A stretch of 29,756 nt of DNA, from positions 1 through 29,756 of the forward strand of contig JAEEVB010000002.1 of assembly GCA_016287065.1 (NCBI GenBank), given 5' to 3'. The notes under the pieces are model-generated. The model did not search any database. It saw only the letters and a list, made by a program, of their open reading frames with translations, and was not told the origin of the DNA. Source of the DNA: Muribaculaceae bacterium. GTDB taxonomy: Bacteria; Bacteroidota; Bacteroidia; Bacteroidales; Muribaculaceae. Positions within the stretch are counted from its first letter, which is position 1; each line of letters opens with the position of its first letter. This document shows, piece by piece, positions 7,403 to 13,897 of this stretch. A program made the translations under genes and the position numbers.

Positions 7403-8140
7403 ATGAACGATTTCAGCAATCTCAATCAGTATCAGAACAATGGATACATGAACTCGGCAACTGCCGAGAACGAGCTGGCACTGAGCAGTTTTGTTGCCAA
7501 GGTGATGCAGCAAGTCTACTTCCGCATGTTCCTGGGCCTGGTAGTCACTGCAGTGGCTTCGTGGCTCATGGTGCAGAGCGAGGGTGCCATGATGTGGTTT
7601 GTGAGCAACAGTTGGGCCTTTTGGGGTTTGTTGATTGCCGAGATAGGTCTTGTGATTTATCTGTCGGCACGCATCAACAAGATGAGTCCCACAACGGCCG
7701 CGGCACTATTCTTTGTGTATGCAGCATTGAATGGTGTGGTATTGTCGCCCATATTCATTGTTTATACAGGCGCTTCAATTGCCAAGACCTTCTTCATCAC
7801 CGCTGGCGTGTTTGGCGTGATGAGCGTGTATGGCTGGGTAACGAAGAAAGACCTGTCGAAGATGGGCTCCATCCTCATGATGTGCCTGCTTGGCCTCATT
7901 GTGGTGTCGGTGGTCAACATCTTCCTGCACAGCACGCAGCTCGACTGGATCATCTCGTTTGCCGGTGTGGCCATCTTCATTGGTCTGACCGCATGGGACA
8001 CCCAGGCCATCAAGCAGATGGCAGCTCAGAGCGACTACAGTAACGTGAGCAAGGTGGCCACGATGGGCGCACTGTCGCTCTATCTCGATTTCATCAACCT
8101 GTTCCTCTATCTGCTGCGCATCTTTGGCAGCCGTGACTAA
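7403..8140 (+). CDS. Bax inhibitor-1 / YccA family membrane protein
   Basis: This 245-residue protein has a short polar Asn/Gln-rich N-terminus (about 1-25) and then seven hydrophobic segments, the family layout. Characteristic pieces are VYFRMFLGLVVTAVASW at the first helix, LFFVYAALNGVVLSPIFIVY in the middle, GWVTKKDLSKMGSILMMCL, AWDTQAIKQM and ending LYLDFINLFLYLLRIFG. The AWDTQ and LYLDFINLFLYLLR blocks are hallmarks of bacterial BI-1/YccA proteins, which are pH-sensitive calcium-leak channels in studied members and can interact with membrane quality control. It follows argS by 55 bases with no promoter seen, so it may be read from the argS transcript. It ends at a strong terminator (8171-8202). 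Confidence 0.93.
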   Translation: MNDFSNLNQYQNNGYMNSATAENELALSSFVAKVMQQVYFRMFLGLVVTAVASWLMVQSEGAMMWFVSNSWAFWGLLIAEIGLVIYLSARINKMSPTTAAALFFVYAALNGVVLSPIFIVYTGASIAKTFFITAGVFGVMSVYGWVTKKDLSKMGSILMMCLLGLIVVSVVNIFLHSTQLDWIISFAGVAIFIGLTAWDTQAIKQMAAQSDYSNVSKVATMGALSLYLDFINLFLYLLRIFGSRD

Positions 8141-8170
8141 AACAGGGTTGAATCTCACAAGAGAAATAAG

Positions 8171-8202
8171 GTGAACCGCTCATGAGGCGGTTCACTTTTT
8201 TT
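8171..8202 (+). terminator. Intrinsic terminator after the BI-1 gene
   Basis: GTGAACCGC (8171-8179) pairs perfectly with GCGGTTCAC (8187-8195) around a 7-base loop and is followed directly by seven T residues (8196-8202). It separates argS/BI-1 from porV. Confidence 0.92.
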
Positions 8203-8277
8203 GGAGATAGTGAAAAATTTTTTTGAGTTTCACACAATAAAAATATGTTTTTAGAGTTATAAGGCGTAGAAACTAAT

Positions 8278-8285
8278 TATTTTTG
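8278..8285 (+). promoter_or_regulatory. -7-like element immediately before porV
   Basis: TATTTTTG fits TAnnTTTG. Only four bases separate it from the ATG at 8290, so a transcript made from it would have almost no leader. No good TTTG is present 20 bases upstream (the nearest is TTTTTAG at 8249-8254). Confidence 0.35.
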
Positions 8286-8289
8286 CTCA

Positions 8290-9486
8290 ATGAAATCAAC
8301 AAAAATTCAAGCAATACTGTTTGCAACACTGCTTGCCGGCAGCATGGTGGCGAAAGCCCAAGACGATATAAAGGACAATGAGTTCAACCCCATTACCACT
8401 GGTGTGACATCGCTCAGCATCACCCCCGATGCCCGAGGTGCCTCGATGGGTGACCTGGGTGCCGCTACCGAGAGCGACTGCAACTCGCAGTTCTGGAATC
8501 CGTCGAAGTATGCCTTTGCCTATAGCAGTGCGGGCGTTGCTCTGTCCTACACCCCTTGGTTGCGCAAGATTGTGAACGACATCTTCCTTGCCAACCTTGC
8601 CGGATACTGGAAGATTGGTAGTGGCGACAATCAGGCAGTGAGTGCCTCGATGCGCTACTTCTCGCTAGGCGAGATTCAGACAACCGACGACGGCGGTAGC
8701 GCCATGGCCAGCATCAATCCCTTTGAAATGGCTGTTGACGTTGGTTATTCTCGCAAACTGAGTGAGAAATTCTCGATGGGTGTTGTGCTGCGCTACATCT
8801 ATAGCGACCTGGGTTACTCCGAGTATTCATCCACCGAGCGCAACAAGGGCGCTTCGGCCTTCTCGGCCGACATTTCGGGCTACTTCACCACCTATCCTGT
8901 GATAGGTCGCAACGAGTGCCAGTGGTCGCTGGGTTGGAACATCTCCAACATCGGTTCAAAGGTGTCGTACGACAACGGCGACAACCCCGCCTTCTTGCCC
9001 GCTAATCTGCGTCTGGGTACTGCTTTTACCTTCCCGCTTGCCGACTATCACAACCTGACGCTGGCTGTCGATGCCAACAAGCTGTTGGTGCCCGTCAAGC
9101 CACGCCTGGCCGACTATGATAACCAGGAAGATTATGAGAAGGCTTTGCAGGAATGGAAAGACGAGTCGTCGATTTCGGGTATCTTCAAGTCGTTCCACGA
9201 TGCTCCCGGTGGCGCTAAGGAAGAGCTGCGCGAAATCACCTTCTCGGTAGGTGCCGAGTATGCCTATAACCAGCAATTCTTCTTCCGCGCCGGTTACTTC
9301 CACGAGAACAAGTGGAAAGGTAACCGTAACTACTTCAGCTTGGGTGCTGGCTTCTCGCTCAATGTGCTCAAGATTGATGCCGCCTACATGATTGCAACGG
9401 CTCAAAATAGCCCGCTCGACCAGACGCTGCGCTTCACCCTGTCGTTCGACATGGAGGGCATCAAGGGCCTCTTCGGCCGCAAGTAA
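8290..9486 (+). CDS. porV: Type IX secretion outer-membrane protein PorV (LptO family)
   Basis: This 398-residue protein has a signal peptide (MKSTKIQAILFATLLAGSMVAKAQ) and then the PorV signature: NPITTGVTSLSITPDARGAS, MGDLGAATESDCNSQFWNPS and ALSYTPWLRKIVNDIFLANL. Later blocks NISNIGSKVSYDNG, NLRLGTAFTFPLADYHNLTL, DANKLLVPVKP, FKSFHDAPGGAKEELREITF and GYFHENKWKGNRNYFSLGAGF are all typical. It forms a FadL-like 14-stranded barrel that, in Porphyromonas and Flavobacterium, receives type IX cargo from the SprA translocon and passes it to the sortase PorU. The usual neighbour porU is not in this window. A terminator precedes the gene and a 9-bp-period tract follows it. The assignment is from recognised motifs. 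Confidence 0.93.
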   Translation: MKSTKIQAILFATLLAGSMVAKAQDDIKDNEFNPITTGVTSLSITPDARGASMGDLGAATESDCNSQFWNPSKYAFAYSSAGVALSYTPWLRKIVNDIFLANLAGYWKIGSGDNQAVSASMRYFSLGEIQTTDDGGSAMASINPFEMAVDVGYSRKLSEKFSMGVVLRYIYSDLGYSEYSSTERNKGASAFSADISGYFTTYPVIGRNECQWSLGWNISNIGSKVSYDNGDNPAFLPANLRLGTAFTFPLADYHNLTLAVDANKLLVPVKPRLADYDNQEDYEKALQEWKDESSISGIFKSFHDAPGGAKEELREITFSVGAEYAYNQQFFFRAGYFHENKWKGNRNYFSLGAGFSLNVLKIDAAYMIATAQNSPLDQTLRFTLSFDMEGIKGLFGRK

Positions 9487-9505
9487 GCGAAGAACGCGTA
9501 TAACA

Positions 9506-9635
9506 TTTGACCCGAACCCTGCGGGGCCTAATGCGAATTTTACTAATTTAGCCAATTATGCTAATTGAGTTAAAACCATTTCGTGAAATTCGAATGATTA
9601 GTGCAATTCGCGTTAATAATTGACGACGGGTCAAA
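9506..9635. repeat. Imperfect long inverted repeat with internal 9-bp period
   Basis: Outer arms TTTGACCCG (9506-9514) and CGGGTCAAA (9627-9635) are perfect complements. Next arms TAATGCGAATT (9529-9539) and AATTCGCGTTA (9605-9615) pair at 10 of 11, the odd pair being a G-T wobble. Inner arms ACTAAT (9542-9547) and ATTAGT (9597-9602) also pair. Inside, AATT-like cores recur every 9 bases at 9536, 9545, 9554 and 9563, and again at 9587, 9596 (GATT), 9605 and 9614 (TAAT). It lies between porV and ispF and encodes nothing convincing. Confidence 0.75.
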
Positions 9636-9675
9636 ATCAATCAATATCGATTCCTTTTATTTAATATTGAGTCGC

Positions 9676-10152
9676 ATGTTTAGGATTGGAATGGGCTTTG
9701 ATGTGCACCGCCTGGTGCCCGACCGCGAACTGTGGATTGGCGGCGTGAAGATTGACCACGAACTGGGCCTCCTGGGCCACAGCGATGCCGATGTGGCGAT
9801 TCACGCCCTGTGCGACGCCCTGTTGGGTGCTGCCAACCTGCGCGATATTGGTTATCACTTCCCCGACACCGACCCCAAGTGGAAGGGTGCCGACAGCCGC
9901 AAACTCCTCGCCAGCGTCGTTGAACTGCTTGCCGAGCAGGGCTACACGCTGGGCAACTGCGACATCACCATCTGTGCCGAGCGGCCTAAGATGAATCCCC
10001 ACATCCCCGCCATGAAGGCGCAGCTCGCTGCCGCCATGCACTGTGACGAGAGCCAGATTTCGATCAAGGCCACCACCACCGAGCGTCTGGGCTTCACCGG
10101 CCGTGAAGAGGGCATTGCCGCCTATGCCGTCGCCCTCATTCAACAGGTTTAG
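9676..10152 (+). CDS. ispF: 2-C-methyl-D-erythritol 2,4-cyclodiphosphate synthase
   Basis: This 158-residue enzyme of the MEP isoprenoid pathway cyclises CDP-methylerythritol 2-phosphate with release of CMP. Zinc ligands are visible in GFDVH (Asp9, His11) and AIHALCDALLGA (His43). The substrate loop HSDAD (35-39), DIGYHFPDTDP and the C-terminal TTTERLGFTGREEGIAA complete the signature. Family length is about 157-160. I choose ATG 9676 (MFRIGMGFDVHRL); the open frame begins earlier at 9601 but that stretch is the inverted-repeat region and has no family similarity. It acts as a cytosolic trimer. It is followed by a clear terminator. Confidence 0.95.
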   Translation: MFRIGMGFDVHRLVPDRELWIGGVKIDHELGLLGHSDADVAIHALCDALLGAANLRDIGYHFPDTDPKWKGADSRKLLASVVELLAEQGYTLGNCDITICAERPKMNPHIPAMKAQLAAAMHCDESQISIKATTTERLGFTGREEGIAAYAVALIQQV

Positions 10153-10179
10153 GCATAGTAACAATAGAAATAATAGATT

Positions 10180-10207
10180 GGGCTGGCGAAACCGCCAGCC
10201 CTCTTTT
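10180..10207 (+). terminator. Intrinsic terminator after ispF
   Basis: GGGCTGGCG (10180-10188) and CGCCAGCCC (10193-10201) form a perfect 9-bp stem with loop AAAC, followed by TCTTTT. Confidence 0.88.
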
Positions 10208-10420
10208 ATCTCCTCGCTAGCAAAACTTATGTTCCTGTGCTCTTATATCTTAAAAATCAGTACTTTATGTATTTCTATCTGAATCTTTGAAATCTGTGAG
10301 AGCCTCTCTATTCCCTGCTCACTATTTCCAATCTGTGCTATCACCATTTCTATCCCACACCTTATCCTTTTATCTTCGCCCACGCGAACCTTAATTAAAT
10401 CATCATGTTAACAATGATTC

Positions 10421-10478
10421 CTCCATTCTTTCCAAGCCCTCCGAACCTCCAAGTTCTCCGAGATCTCCGAGTTCACGA
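10421..10478. repeat. Degenerate 9-bp tandem tract, consensus CTCCRAGNT
   Basis: Units begin at 10421, 10430, 10439, 10447, 10456, 10465 and (weak) 10474; all steps are 9 except one of 8. The clearest units are CTCCAAGTT, CTCCGAGAT and CTCCGAGTT. Confidence 0.75.
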
Positions 10479-10551
10479 ACGCAGTATGATCTCAACCTAT
10501 CGTACCGCATTCGTTATACCCCGATTTTTCCAATCTCTTGAAAATCAGATG

Positions 10552-10614
10552 TTTCGCAAATTTCCCACTTTTCCCACTTTTCCCAAATGGTTCATCTTTC
10601 CCACGCTTCCCAAA
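10552..10614. repeat. 9-bp tandem tract, consensus TTTCCCAMN
   Basis: Seven consecutive 9-base units: TTTCGCAAA, TTTCCCACT, TTTCCCACT, TTTCCCAAA, a degenerate TGGTTCATC, TTTCCCACG and CTTCCCAAA. The phase is kept through the degenerate unit. The tract ends 30 bases before the -7 element at 10645. Confidence 0.88.
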
Positions 10615-10644
10615 AATATTTTAGGAAAACTGCTTTTTTTTGAA

Positions 10645-10652
10645 TAACTTTG
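10645..10652 (+). promoter_or_regulatory. -7 promoter element of the DUF3256-xseAB cluster
   Basis: TAACTTTG matches TAnnTTTG. It overlaps the beginning of the longest open frame (a TTG at 10640), which therefore cannot be the translated start; ATG 10694 is about 40 bases downstream. Confidence 0.6.
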
Positions 10653-10693
10653 TATGCTTTGTCAATTATCAAGCAAAAGAAAGAATCAACGTG

Positions 10694-11353
10694 ATGAAAA
10701 TGATATTGAAAGATATGAAATTCGTGCTTTGTGCCATGGCCGTGTCGGTCATTAGTTCCCTGTCGGCACAAGCCGCTGAGATAAAAGACCTGTTCATGAG
10801 CGAGCCGGGTGTGGTGTTTGAGCTGCTGCCGCAAGCCACTCGCATCAGCATGATATCTTATCATGAGAACGGTCAGAACGTCTATGCTACCAACCGTGCT
10901 GCCAACAGTTCGCACATAGCCTCGTTGGAATCTCGCCACATGGTGGTGGAGATGTCGGCGGGCCGCACGGTAGAGCTGCAGTTACTACTGGCTGGCACCG
11001 ACAGCGTGGTGATGGTGATTGACCACTACAAGACTCCTTATCCCGATGGCGTGGTGAGTTTCTACGATACCAAGTGGAAAGCACTGAAAACCGGCAAGCT
11101 GTTCAAGGCTCCCAAGGTGGAAGACTTCATTCGCCCTGGCACCCCAAAAAATGTGGTGAAAGACATCAAGGAGAATGTGGCTTTCCCGCTCATCGACTAC
11201 CAACTGGAGGGTGAAGGCCGGCAGTTGACGGCACGCCAGCACTTGGCCGCCTTCTATGGCGAGGTCGATTACAAGCGCTGGAAACCTTACCTTTACGATG
11301 CGTTGCACTACACAATCATCGGTAAGAAAATAACGTTAACAACCCCCAGATGA
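10694..11353 (+). CDS. DUF3256 family exported protein
   Basis: This 219-residue protein starts at ATG 10694 (MKMILKDMKFVLCAM); a second in-frame ATG at 10715 is also possible. A signal peptide ends near SAQAA. The body resembles the Bacteroidales DUF3256 family: KDLFMSEPGVVFELLPQATR, a VVEMSAGRTVELQLL strand with a later VVMVIDHYKTPYPDGVVSFY, and DTKWKALKTGKLF. In known members the pattern is an N-terminal M-P-x-x-L-L-P-L-L block and a central T-x-C/Y-x-P-x-x-D-S turn. Function is unknown; location is probably periplasmic. Its TGA overlaps the ATG of xseA (ATGATG at 11350), so the two are translationally linked. Confidence 0.75.
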   Translation: MKMILKDMKFVLCAMAVSVISSLSAQAAEIKDLFMSEPGVVFELLPQATRISMISYHENGQNVYATNRAANSSHIASLESRHMVVEMSAGRTVELQLLLAGTDSVVMVIDHYKTPYPDGVVSFYDTKWKALKTGKLFKAPKVEDFIRPGTPKNVVKDIKENVAFPLIDYQLEGEGRQLTARQHLAAFYGEVDYKRWKPYLYDALHYTIIGKKITLTTPR

Positions 11354-12669
11354 TGCCCGAACTCAATTTAACACAGCCGCAGGCCATCAGTCTGCTCGAG
11401 TTCAACGGCCGCATCAAGCGCCTGCTCAACGACCAGTCGGTGAGTGCCGTGTGGGTCATGGCCGAGACGAGCGATGTGCAGATTCGCCGCGGACATTGCT
11501 ATCTGGAATTGCTGCAGAAAGACCCCAATACGGGCGAGACCCTGGCAAAGGCCAATGCCGTGATTTGGTCATCGCGATTCCAGTATTTGAGTTACAACTT
11601 CATGCAAGTCACGGGGCAACCCTTCAACAGCGGCATGAAGGTGATGGTACTGGTGAGCGCCAACTATCATGAGCAGTATGGCATGAAACTTGTCATCACC
11701 GACATCAATCCCGAGTTCACCCTGGGCGACATGGCCCGCCGACGCATCGAGATCATTCAGCGGCTCACCAGCGAGGGCATTATCGACATGAACAAGGAAT
11801 TGGAGTGGCCCGAGGTACCTCAGCGCATTGCCGTGATTTCAGCACAGGGTGCAGCCGGCTATGGCGACTTCATGAATCAGCTCAGCAACAACCCCTACGG
11901 GCTCAAGTTCTACACTGCGCTGTTTAGCGCCATGATGCAGGGACCGCAGACGGTGCCCTCGGTCATCGCGGCACTGGAAAAGATCGGGGCCAACGAAGAC
12001 CTGTTCGATTGCGTGGTCATCATTCGCGGTGGCGGTTCCACAACCGACCTTAACTGGTTCGACGACTACATGCTGGCCGCTAATGTGGCGCAGTTCCCGC
12101 TGCCGGTCATCGTGGGCATCGGGCATGAGCGCGATGTGACCGTGCTCGACTATGTTGCAGCCGAGCGCGTCAAGACCCCGACGGCAGCCGCCGAGTTACT
12201 CATAGGGAAGGGGAGTGCCGCGCTGGCGCATCTCACCGAACTCACTAACGATGTGGTGAGCATTGCCCGCGACCACATCAGCCGTTCGGCCGAGCAGCTT
12301 GCCTATTTGTCGAGCGCCATACCCATGACTGCGCATCATCTGGCCGAGCGGGCACGCATGCAGCTCCAGCAGTTCATGAGCAACATTCCCCTGCATGCCA
12401 AGTCGCGCATCGATGCCGAGCGCGAGAAACTGGGCCGCACAGCCGACCGCATCAAGGACGCCACAGCCCGAGCTATGCTCAAGGAGCAGATGCGGCTCGA
12501 AGCCATGAACGATAAGGTGCAATTGCTCTCGCCCCGCAACACGCTCAACCGCGGCTACTCGCTCACCCTGTGCAACGGCAAGGCTGTGACCGATGCCAGT
12601 CAGTTGAAGGCAGGCGACGTGATTACCTCGCACTTCAAGACAGGTCATGTGCAATCAACCGTAAAATGA
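11350..12669 (+). CDS. xseA: Exodeoxyribonuclease VII large subunit
   Basis: This 439-residue catalytic subunit of exonuclease VII degrades single-stranded DNA from both ends in a metal-independent way. The N-terminal OB-fold (about 8-110) carries SLLEFNGRIKRLLND and GHCYLELLQKD. The catalytic core shows RIAVISAQGAAGYGDFMNQL, VVIIRGGGSTTDLNWFDDY, PVIVGIGHERDVTVLDYVA and KTPTAAAELLI. A long coiled region follows (about 290-385), and the C-terminal strand region NTLNRGYSLTLCNGKAV is conserved in XseA. The start overlaps the previous stop; either ATG 11350 or the adjacent ATG 11353 could be used. xseB follows after 24 bases. Confidence 0.96.
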   Translation: MMPELNLTQPQAISLLEFNGRIKRLLNDQSVSAVWVMAETSDVQIRRGHCYLELLQKDPNTGETLAKANAVIWSSRFQYLSYNFMQVTGQPFNSGMKVMVLVSANYHEQYGMKLVITDINPEFTLGDMARRRIEIIQRLTSEGIIDMNKELEWPEVPQRIAVISAQGAAGYGDFMNQLSNNPYGLKFYTALFSAMMQGPQTVPSVIAALEKIGANEDLFDCVVIIRGGGSTTDLNWFDDYMLAANVAQFPLPVIVGIGHERDVTVLDYVAAERVKTPTAAAELLIGKGSAALAHLTELTNDVVSIARDHISRSAEQLAYLSSAIPMTAHHLAERARMQLQQFMSNIPLHAKSRIDAEREKLGRTADRIKDATARAMLKEQMRLEAMNDKVQLLSPRNTLNRGYSLTLCNGKAVTDASQLKAGDVITSHFKTGHVQSTVK

Positions 12670-12693
12670 AATCAATAATAAAAAACCTATAAT

Positions 12694-12909
12694 ATGGAAG
12701 AAGAACTTAAACAGTTGACCTACTCACAGGCAATAGCCGAACTCGAACAAATTGTGCAGAAGATGCAGAGCGCCGACTGCACCATCGACAACCTGAGCGA
12801 CTACACTGCCCGTTCGCTGCAGCTGCTCAAGGTGTGCAAAAGCAAACTCACCGAAACCGACGAGAAACTCAAGAAGATTCTTGCTGAACTCGACGAAGAA
12901 AAACAGTGA
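12694..12909 (+). CDS. xseB: Exodeoxyribonuclease VII small subunit
   Basis: This 71-residue protein is the small helical partner of XseA. The family signature is clear: LTYSQAIAELEQIVQKMQS, then TIDNLSDYTARSLQLLKVCK and TETDEKLKKIL. Family members are usually 60-80 residues with two long antiparallel helices. Its TGA overlaps a GTG at 12906 and is six bases before ATG 12915 of the next gene. Confidence 0.95.
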   Translation: MEEELKQLTYSQAIAELEQIVQKMQSADCTIDNLSDYTARSLQLLKVCKSKLTETDEKLKKILAELDEEKQ

Positions 12910-12914
12910 CACCC

Positions 12915-13871
12915 ATGACACGACGAACTAAAAGGCTGCTATGGGCAGCAGTGGCAGTATTTGTGCTGTTGCTTGCCGCTACCGTTGCAGGGGCATTCTA
13001 TCTCGTGGATTATGCGCTCACGGCCGACCACTTGAACGAAAAAGAAGCCTACCAGAGCCTCTATGAGCATCATCCCGAACTGCGACCGTGGGTCGACAGC
13101 CTCAAGCAGACCGAAGCCCTGCGCGACACCTTTGTGGTTATCGACGGCAACAAGCTGCATGCCACGCTTGTCACTGCCAAGCAACCCACAAGCAAGGTGG
13201 CGGTGCTCATTCATGGCTACAAGAACTCGAATGTGATGATGCTCGACTATGGCCAGATTTACTATGAGCAACTGGGCTACAACCTGTTGCTGCCCGACCT
13301 GTATGGACACGGACAGAGCGAGGGCGACCACATCAATATGGGCTGGCTCGACCGCAAAGATGTGATTCAGTGGCTGCATGTGGCCGATGCTGCCTTCAAG
13401 GGCGACTCCACCGCCACGCAGGTGGTGCTGCACGGCGTGTCGATGGGCGCTGCCACGGTGATGGCAATGAGTGGCGAGCAATTGCCGCCCAGCGTGAAGT
13501 GCATCGTAGAAGATTGTGGCTACACCTGCGTCTTCGATCAGTTCAAGCATAATCTGAAGGACGAGTTCGGTCTGCCGTCATTCCCCTTGCTCAATGCTGC
13601 AAGCCTTGTTTGTCGCATGAAGTATGACTGGGGTTTTAACGAGGCATCGATGCTCGAACAGGTGCGCAAGTGCCGCCTGCCCATGCTCTTCATTCACGGC
13701 GACAACGACGACTTTGTGCCCACCGCCATGGTCAATGACCTCTATGCGGCTAAACCGCAGCCCAAAGAACTCTATATGGGCAAAGGCTCGGCCCACGCCT
13801 TGACGCTGAGCGACCACCGTGCCGAGTATGCCGCCCGCATTGCCGCCTTCTGCAACCGCTACATTCACTAA
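12915..13871 (+). CDS. Membrane-anchored alpha/beta hydrolase
   Basis: This 318-residue protein (321 if GTG 12906 is used) has an N-terminal hydrophobic anchor at about 9-32 after a basic start (MTRRTKRLLW). The hydrolase domain has the oxyanion HG (VLIHGYKNSN, 100-101), the nucleophile elbow GVSMG with Ser176, the acid Asp265 in HGDNDDFVP, and His294 in GSAHA, so the triad is complete. The layout matches YqkD/BAAT-like bacterial hydrolases with an N-terminal helix. It is likely exposed in the periplasm, acting on an ester, amide or thioester of unknown identity. It sits in the xseAB cluster with a GTGA-type overlap option and 26 bases before the C69 peptidase gene. Confidence 0.88.
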   Translation: MTRRTKRLLWAAVAVFVLLLAATVAGAFYLVDYALTADHLNEKEAYQSLYEHHPELRPWVDSLKQTEALRDTFVVIDGNKLHATLVTAKQPTSKVAVLIHGYKNSNVMMLDYGQIYYEQLGYNLLLPDLYGHGQSEGDHINMGWLDRKDVIQWLHVADAAFKGDSTATQVVLHGVSMGAATVMAMSGEQLPPSVKCIVEDCGYTCVFDQFKHNLKDEFGLPSFPLLNAASLVCRMKYDWGFNEASMLEQVRKCRLPMLFIHGDNDDFVPTAMVNDLYAAKPQPKELYMGKGSAHALTLSDHRAEYAARIAAFCNRYIH

Positions 13872-13897
13872 AATATAACTGCTAAAACAATCATATC

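Larger units (their letters stand above)
10208..10644. other. Long non-coding interval with two 9-bp-period tracts
   Basis: Between the ispF terminator and the next promoter are about 440 bases without a credible gene. The plus strand is pyrimidine-rich. It holds the period-9 tracts at 10421-10478 and 10552-10614. The open frame at 10405-10647 has no recognisable product and is largely made of these tracts. The part from 10208 to 10420 shows nothing I can name. Confidence 0.6.

Noticed and set aside
9601..9675. N-terminal extension of ispF
   Set aside because: The extra 25 codons translate the right arm of the inverted repeat and lie outside the conserved IspF length; ATG 9676 fits the family.
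10405..10647. 80-residue plus-strand frame in the gap before DUF3256
   Set aside because: It mostly translates the two 9-bp tracts, has no recognisable domain and no promoter of its own.
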